This document shows positions 4,867 to 8,062 of a DNA stretch of 8,062 nt, in pieces (position 1 is the first letter of the stretch; each line of letters begins with the position of its first letter). Source of the DNA: Acidobacteriota bacterium (GTDB taxonomy: Bacteria; Acidobacteriota; Terriglobia; Bryobacterales; Bryobacteraceae). The notes beneath the pieces were generated by a model, which was not told the origin of the DNA, ran no database searches, and saw only the letters and a program-made list of their open reading frames with translations. The stretch lies in the NCBI GenBank assembly GCA_947505565.1, contig CANNLB010000079.1, positions 1 to 8,062 on the forward strand. The letters run 5' to 3'. The position numbers and the translations under genes are program-made.

Positions 4867-6009
4867 TTGAACGCTGGATTGGATACCGTCCCTATAGTCC
4901 CCTGCTACTCCTGGCAACCGCCGGAAAAACCGATTGCGATCCAGTTGCAGTTCGATGTTGTTGATCGAATGATTCTGGAGGTGATGAAGGGATTCGGCGC
5001 GGTGCCGCGTCGTGGGGCGGAGGTGGGCGGATTTTTGTTGGGTACGCGCGGCCAGATGGGCGACCAGTTGGTGGTGGAGGTTCGTGATTTTGCGCCGGTG
5101 GCTTGTGAGCACGCGCAGGGTCCGTCGTTCTTGCTGTCGGCCAACGACTTGGTGAACTGGAGTGAGACGATCCGGCGGTTGCAGGCGGGTACGACGCAGA
5201 TTGTGGGCTATTATCGAAGCCACACGCGGGACGGTTTGCAATTGGCGGCGGAAGACCTTTCGTTGCTGGACGAGTATTTTCCAGAGCGGGATATGGTGTC
5301 GTTGATTGTGAAGCCCTACGCGACGCGGGCGAGTTTGGCGGGGTTTTTCTTTTTTGAAAGCGGGTCGATCCACAGCGAATCGTCGTATTTGGAATTTCCG
5401 TTTCGACGGAAGGATTTAGGAGGCGGGGTTTCGAGCGTTGACCGGCAGGCGGCGGCGGCGCGGTTTGGCCAGAATCGGGCGCCGATGGACGGGGTATCGG
5501 AGCCGAGTGCACGACCTGTTGCGGAGTCTCGGGTAGTTCCGGTTCCTGGGCCGCTGCCGCCGATTGAGGCGAGCGTTGCCATGGCAGCGCCGGTGCTGCC
5601 GCCGAAAGGTAAGGGGATACGGAGTGGGTGGGTTTGGATTCCCCTGTCGTTTATTTTCATGTTGCTGGGGGTGATTTTGGGGTTCCAGATTGCGATCAGC
5701 ATGCGGCCGCGGACGCCGGCGAATCCCTATCTGGAGGCTTGGAATCTGGCGTTGGGGGTGCAGCGGTTGGAGGATCGGTTGGTGGTGAGTTGGGATCGGA
5801 CGGCTCCGGCGGTGCGGAATTCGAACCGGGGTGTGATGACGATTTTGGCAGGCGATGACAGCCGCCGGATTGAGCTCAGCTTCAACGACTTACAGGCCGG
5901 GCAGTTGATCTACCGGAGTTCGCCCTCGACGGTGATTTTTCGGTTGGAAGTGTTTCCGAAAGACCGGACGAGCGTGGCCGAGACGCTGGAGTATCGTCAG
6001 CCGCGGTAG
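4867..6009 (+). CDS. Membrane protein with degenerate JAB/MPN (JAMM-like) domain; function unknown
   Basis: I do not recognise a named gene. Residues about 22-180 read as a JAB/MPN domain. GAEVGGFLLG (50-59) supplies the usual Glu (E52), and QIVGYYRSHTRDGLQLAAED (111-130) occupies the place of the HxH-x7-SxxD metal motif. The second His (H119) and the Asp (D130) are kept, but the first His is Arg117 and the Ser is Ala127. Metal-dependent isopeptidase activity is therefore doubtful. A Pro/Ala-rich linker (about 185-247) follows, then a basic KGKGIR patch and one transmembrane helix (about 255-278). A roughly 100-residue C-terminal domain (LVVSWDRTAPAVRN, IELSFNDL, VIFRLEVF) looks like a beta-sandwich of fibronectin-III type. 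The charge pattern predicts a cytoplasmic N-terminus and an outside C-terminus. Start: TTG 4867 with GAGGAG upstream, giving 380 residues. The frame is open further upstream (to 4675), but that part lies antisense to rsmI and is not protein-like. TTG at 4879 is an alternative. The 3' end overlaps the convergent synthase gene by 13 bases. Confidence 0.8.
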   Translation: MNAGLDTVPIVPCYSWQPPEKPIAIQLQFDVVDRMILEVMKGFGAVPRRGAEVGGFLLGTRGQMGDQLVVEVRDFAPVACEHAQGPSFLLSANDLVNWSETIRRLQAGTTQIVGYYRSHTRDGLQLAAEDLSLLDEYFPERDMVSLIVKPYATRASLAGFFFFESGSIHSESSYLEFPFRRKDLGGGVSSVDRQAAAARFGQNRAPMDGVSEPSARPVAESRVVPVPGPLPPIEASVAMAAPVLPPKGKGIRSGWVWIPLSFIFMLLGVILGFQIAISMRPRTPANPYLEAWNLALGVQRLEDRLVVSWDRTAPAVRNSNRGVMTILAGDDSRRIELSFNDLQAGQLIYRSSPSTVIFRLEVFPKDRTSVAETLEYRQPR

Positions 6010-7220
6010 GCGCGGAAGAGGAGCACAGCGTTGAGTCCTCCAAAGGCGAAGGAGTTTGAGAGGGCGTACTCGGCGTTACAGGCTTCGGGAGCAAGGATGA
6101 GGGGTAGGTCGCAATCGGGGTCGAGGCCCAGATAGTTGGCGATGGGCGGCGCTTCGCGGCGGCCGAGGGTAAGGGTGGCGGCGACGGCTTCGAGGGCTCC
6201 GGCGGCGCCGAGGGTGTGACCGTGGAGGGATTTGGTGGAGGTTACCCTGGCGTGTTGGGCTTGGGGGCCGAGGACGCGGCGGATGGCGGCGGTTTCCACG
6301 GGATCGTTGGCGGGGGTGCCGGTGCCGTGGGCATTGATGTGGCCGATGGCGGCCGCGTGGATGCGACCGTCTTCGAGGGCTCGTCGGATGGCGAGGGAGG
6401 GCCCTTCGACGCTGGGTTGGGTGACGTGGTGGGCGTCAGCGCTCATGCCGAAGCCGGCGATCTCCCCGAGGATGACGGCACCGCGGGCTTTGGCTCGTTC
6501 TTCGGATTCCAGGACGAGCATGGCGGCGCCTTCGCCCAGGACGAGGCCTTTGCGATCCTTGGAAAACGGTCGGCAGGTGTCGGGACTGACGACGCGGAGG
6601 GCCTCCCAGGCTTTCATTGACCCAGTGGTAAAGGGCGCTTCGCATCCGCCGGTAACGGCGAGATCGCAGATGCCGGAGCGGACGAGCCAGAATGCTTGGC
6701 CGATGGCATGGTTGGCGGAGGAGCAGGCGGTGGAGACGGTATAGGAGGGTCCCTGGAGGCCGAACTCCATGGCGATCCAACTGGTCCCGGCGTTGGCCAT
6801 GAGACGGGGGATGGTCATGGGATGGACGCGGGCGCGCTTGCCGGGGTTGGCGTAGATTTCGCGGAAGCCTTCGTCCTCGCTGGTTTTTCCGCCGTAGCAG
6901 GAACCGGTGACGACGGCGGTTCGTTCGCGTTCGGCGTCGGACCATTGGGGATTAGCCTGTCGGACGGCCTCGCGGGCGGCGACGACGGCGAGTTGGGCGA
7001 AGCGGTCGAGGGGGATGAGTTTCTTGTCGTCGAAGTGTTCGGTGGGAGCGAACCGCTGGATTTCAGCGCCGTTTTGGAAACGGACGTCGCTCATGTCGAG
7101 GTTTCGAATGGGACCGATGGAGGATTCGCCGAGGCGGGCTTTGGCCCAGAACGATTCGACATCGGGGCCGAGCGGGGAGATGCAGCCGAGTCCGGTGATG
7201 ACTACGCGGCGTTGGCTCAC
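5997..7220 (-). CDS. Beta-ketoacyl-ACP synthase, KAS II/FabF-like, probably specialised
   Basis: Condensing enzyme of the thiolase fold that joins an acyl group to malonyl-ACP. At 407 residues it has family length. The catalytic triad is complete: Cys166 in STACSSANHAIGQ, His298 in NAHGTGTPANDPVE, and His335 in TKSLHGHTLGAAGALE with Lys330. Some motifs lean towards polyketide or secondary-lipid ketosynthases rather than housekeeping FabF: TACSS instead of TACAT, GTGTPANDPVE, and NSFAFGGLN instead of NSFGFGGTN. The GTG start at 7220 overlaps the stop of the upstream acyl carrier protein gene as GTGA, indicating translational coupling and a dedicated carrier. The ribosome site is weak, as expected for a coupled start. 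The 3' end overlaps the convergent plus-strand gene by 13 bases. Which chain it builds cannot be told from this window. NodE-like or aryl-polyene-like synthases are alternatives to FabF. Confidence 0.92.
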   Translation of the reverse strand: MSQRRVVITGLGCISPLGPDVESFWAKARLGESSIGPIRNLDMSDVRFQNGAEIQRFAPTEHFDDKKLIPLDRFAQLAVVAAREAVRQANPQWSDAERERTAVVTGSCYGGKTSEDEGFREIYANPGKRARVHPMTIPRLMANAGTSWIAMEFGLQGPSYTVSTACSSANHAIGQAFWLVRSGICDLAVTGGCEAPFTTGSMKAWEALRVVSPDTCRPFSKDRKGLVLGEGAAMLVLESEERAKARGAVILGEIAGFGMSADAHHVTQPSVEGPSLAIRRALEDGRIHAAAIGHINAHGTGTPANDPVETAAIRRVLGPQAQHARVTSTKSLHGHTLGAAGALEAVAATLTLGRREAPPIANYLGLDPDCDLPLILAPEACNAEYALSNSFAFGGLNAVLLFRAYRG

Positions 7221-7465
7221 GCGGCTTTCTGGGCCACGAGTTTCTCGACGCCTTCGGCGAGTTCTTTGATGCCGCGGACTTCGCGCGCGGCTTCGTCGGG
7301 AATGTTGATATCAAATTCCGTTTCGAGGTGGAAGAGCAGTTGGATCCCGTCGAGGGAGTCGATGGCGAGCTCTTCGAAGGTCGACTCGACCGTAATCTTC
7401 TCGATGGGAAGCTTCTGGGCTTCGGCAACTACTTTGATGACCCTTTGCAGGATGTCGTCCGACAT
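7217..7465 (-). CDS. Acyl carrier protein
   Basis: Small acidic carrier whose serine is modified with 4'-phosphopantetheine to hold growing acyl chains. With the ATG at 7465 it has 82 residues, a normal ACP length. The attachment motif is IDSLDGIQLLFHLE with Ser37 following Asp36, and FEELAIDSLD around it is typical. Helix IV falls in VRGIKELAEGVEKLV. A GGAAA stretch sits close before the ATG. In-frame starts further upstream (ATG 7477, GTG 7501) would add non-conserved residues; the GTG at 7501 would overlap the deacetylase stop by one base, so it cannot be wholly excluded. The stop overlaps the synthase start by 4 bases, so this is probably a carrier dedicated to that synthase rather than the housekeeping AcpP. 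Confidence 0.93.
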   Translation of the reverse strand: MSDDILQRVIKVVAEAQKLPIEKITVESTFEELAIDSLDGIQLLFHLETEFDINIPDEAAREVRGIKELAEGVEKLVAQKAA

Positions 7466-7500
7466 GCTTTCCAGCATCGCAAAGTTCGGGGCGCAGCGCA

Positions 7501-8062
7501 CTATACCAACTGGCTGAGGGGAAGAATCGCCCAGCCGTTAGCGCGGAGTTGGAGCAGGATTTGGGCGACGGCGTGGACGGTCGGGTCGATGTTTGGATTC
7601 GCGGCGGTGCCTCGGCCGTCGTGTAGGCAGATGATCGTTCCGTTCTCGGTGGCGCGGTGGACGCGGTAGGCGATTTCGCCGGCGGGGAGTTTCCAGTCTC
7701 TGCCGAGACAGGTCCACATGGCGCCTTGGAGGCCGAATTCGGCTTGGACTTGGCCGAGGCCCCACCAGCGAACGCCGAAGGGTGCGCGGAACCATTGGGG
7801 CGGGGTTCCGTGAACGTCGGTCAGCAGTTGCTGGGAGCGGCCGATTTCGTCGCGCATGGTGGCTTTGGGGGTGAAATCGAGGCGGCGGTGGGACCACGTG
7901 TGATTACCGATTTCGTGGCCGGCGAGGGAGACGGCTCGGGCGAGACCGGGGTGGCGTTCGACGTTCTGGCCGCATTGAAAGAACGTCGCGGTGGCATCGG
8001 CTTCGGCGAGGAGTTTCAGGATGGCGGCGGTACCGGGGGAGGGGCCATCGTCGAAGGTGAGG
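7501..8062 (-). CDS. Polysaccharide deacetylase, NodB homology domain; N-terminus beyond the right edge
   Basis: Carbohydrate esterase family 4 enzyme that removes N- or O-acetyl groups from a glycan, using a metal held by Asp-His-His. 186 residues are visible, and all five NodB motifs can be read. TFDDGPS (visible residues 2-8) carries the catalytic and metal Asp. NHTWSH (53-58) carries the two metal His. Then come RAPFG (92-96), RDW (121-123) and CLHD (145-148). Motif 1 lies at the edge, so most of the catalytic domain is present. Only the N-terminal part is missing, and any signal peptide or membrane anchor there cannot be judged. The stop is 35 bases before the ACP ATG, on the same strand, so the three genes probably form one unit. 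The substrate is unknown; peptidoglycan, chitin-like oligomers and an exopolysaccharide are all possible. Confidence 0.93.
   Translation of the reverse strand, partial: LTFDDGPSPGTAAILKLLAEADATATFFQCGQNVERHPGLARAVSLAGHEIGNHTWSHRRLDFTPKATMRDEIGRSQQLLTDVHGTPPQWFRAPFGVRWWGLGQVQAEFGLQGAMWTCLGRDWKLPAGEIAYRVHRATENGTIICLHDGRGTAANPNIDPTVHAVAQILLQLRANGWAILPLSQLV

Noticed and set aside
6696..7517. Plus-strand open frame (273 codons) across the synthase and ACP genes
   Set aside because: It is antisense to two well-recognised genes with intact motifs, and its Gly/Asp-rich composition is that of a shadow frame.

Overview
The window is a GC-rich, densely coded bacterial segment with eight protein genes. 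Seven read on the minus strand and one on the plus strand. No RNA genes, insertion sequences, CRISPR arrays or intrinsic terminators with a U-run were seen, and no gene-free stretch exceeds about 170 bases. The base composition, the fliW-csrA-flagellin order, and a single-pass membrane protein of a type I associate with Acidobacteriota suggest an acidobacterium, perhaps of the Bryobacterales/Solibacter group. That assignment is an inference from protein character and is not proven by a marker gene.

Left block (1-2535, minus strand): a flagellar-filament module transcribed in the order fliW, csrA, flagellin. FliW is the flagellin-binding assembly factor and CsrA the RNA-binding translational repressor. 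The flagellin gene runs off the left edge after 478 visible residues and carries tandem repeats in its variable region. The flagellin leader contains a perfect 6-bp hairpin that presents GGA in its loop, and a second GGA inside the Shine-Dalgarno sequence. This is the arrangement expected for a two-site CsrA repression switch that FliW relieves. fliW and csrA overlap by 7 bases, and candidate promoters lie upstream of fliW.

Middle block (2543-4823, minus strand): rsmI (16S rRNA 2'-O-methyltransferase) followed 10 bases later by an aerobic glycerol-3-phosphate dehydrogenase (glpD-type). Divergent from rsmI is the only plus-strand gene (4867-6009). It encodes an unrecognised membrane protein with a degenerate JAB/MPN (JAMM-like) cytoplasmic domain, a Pro-rich linker, one transmembrane helix and a small beta-rich C-terminal domain. 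The two divergent starts are 43 bases apart and may share one symmetric -10 element.

Right block (5997-8062, minus strand): a tightly packed cassette of a NodB-type polysaccharide deacetylase (5' end off the right edge), an acyl carrier protein and a beta-ketoacyl-ACP synthase. The ACP and synthase genes overlap by four bases. The trio parallels the nodB/nodF/nodE function set of rhizobia, but it may equally be part of a general specialised fatty-acyl or envelope-lipid cluster continuing outside the window. The synthase gene converges on the membrane-protein gene with a 13-base overlap.
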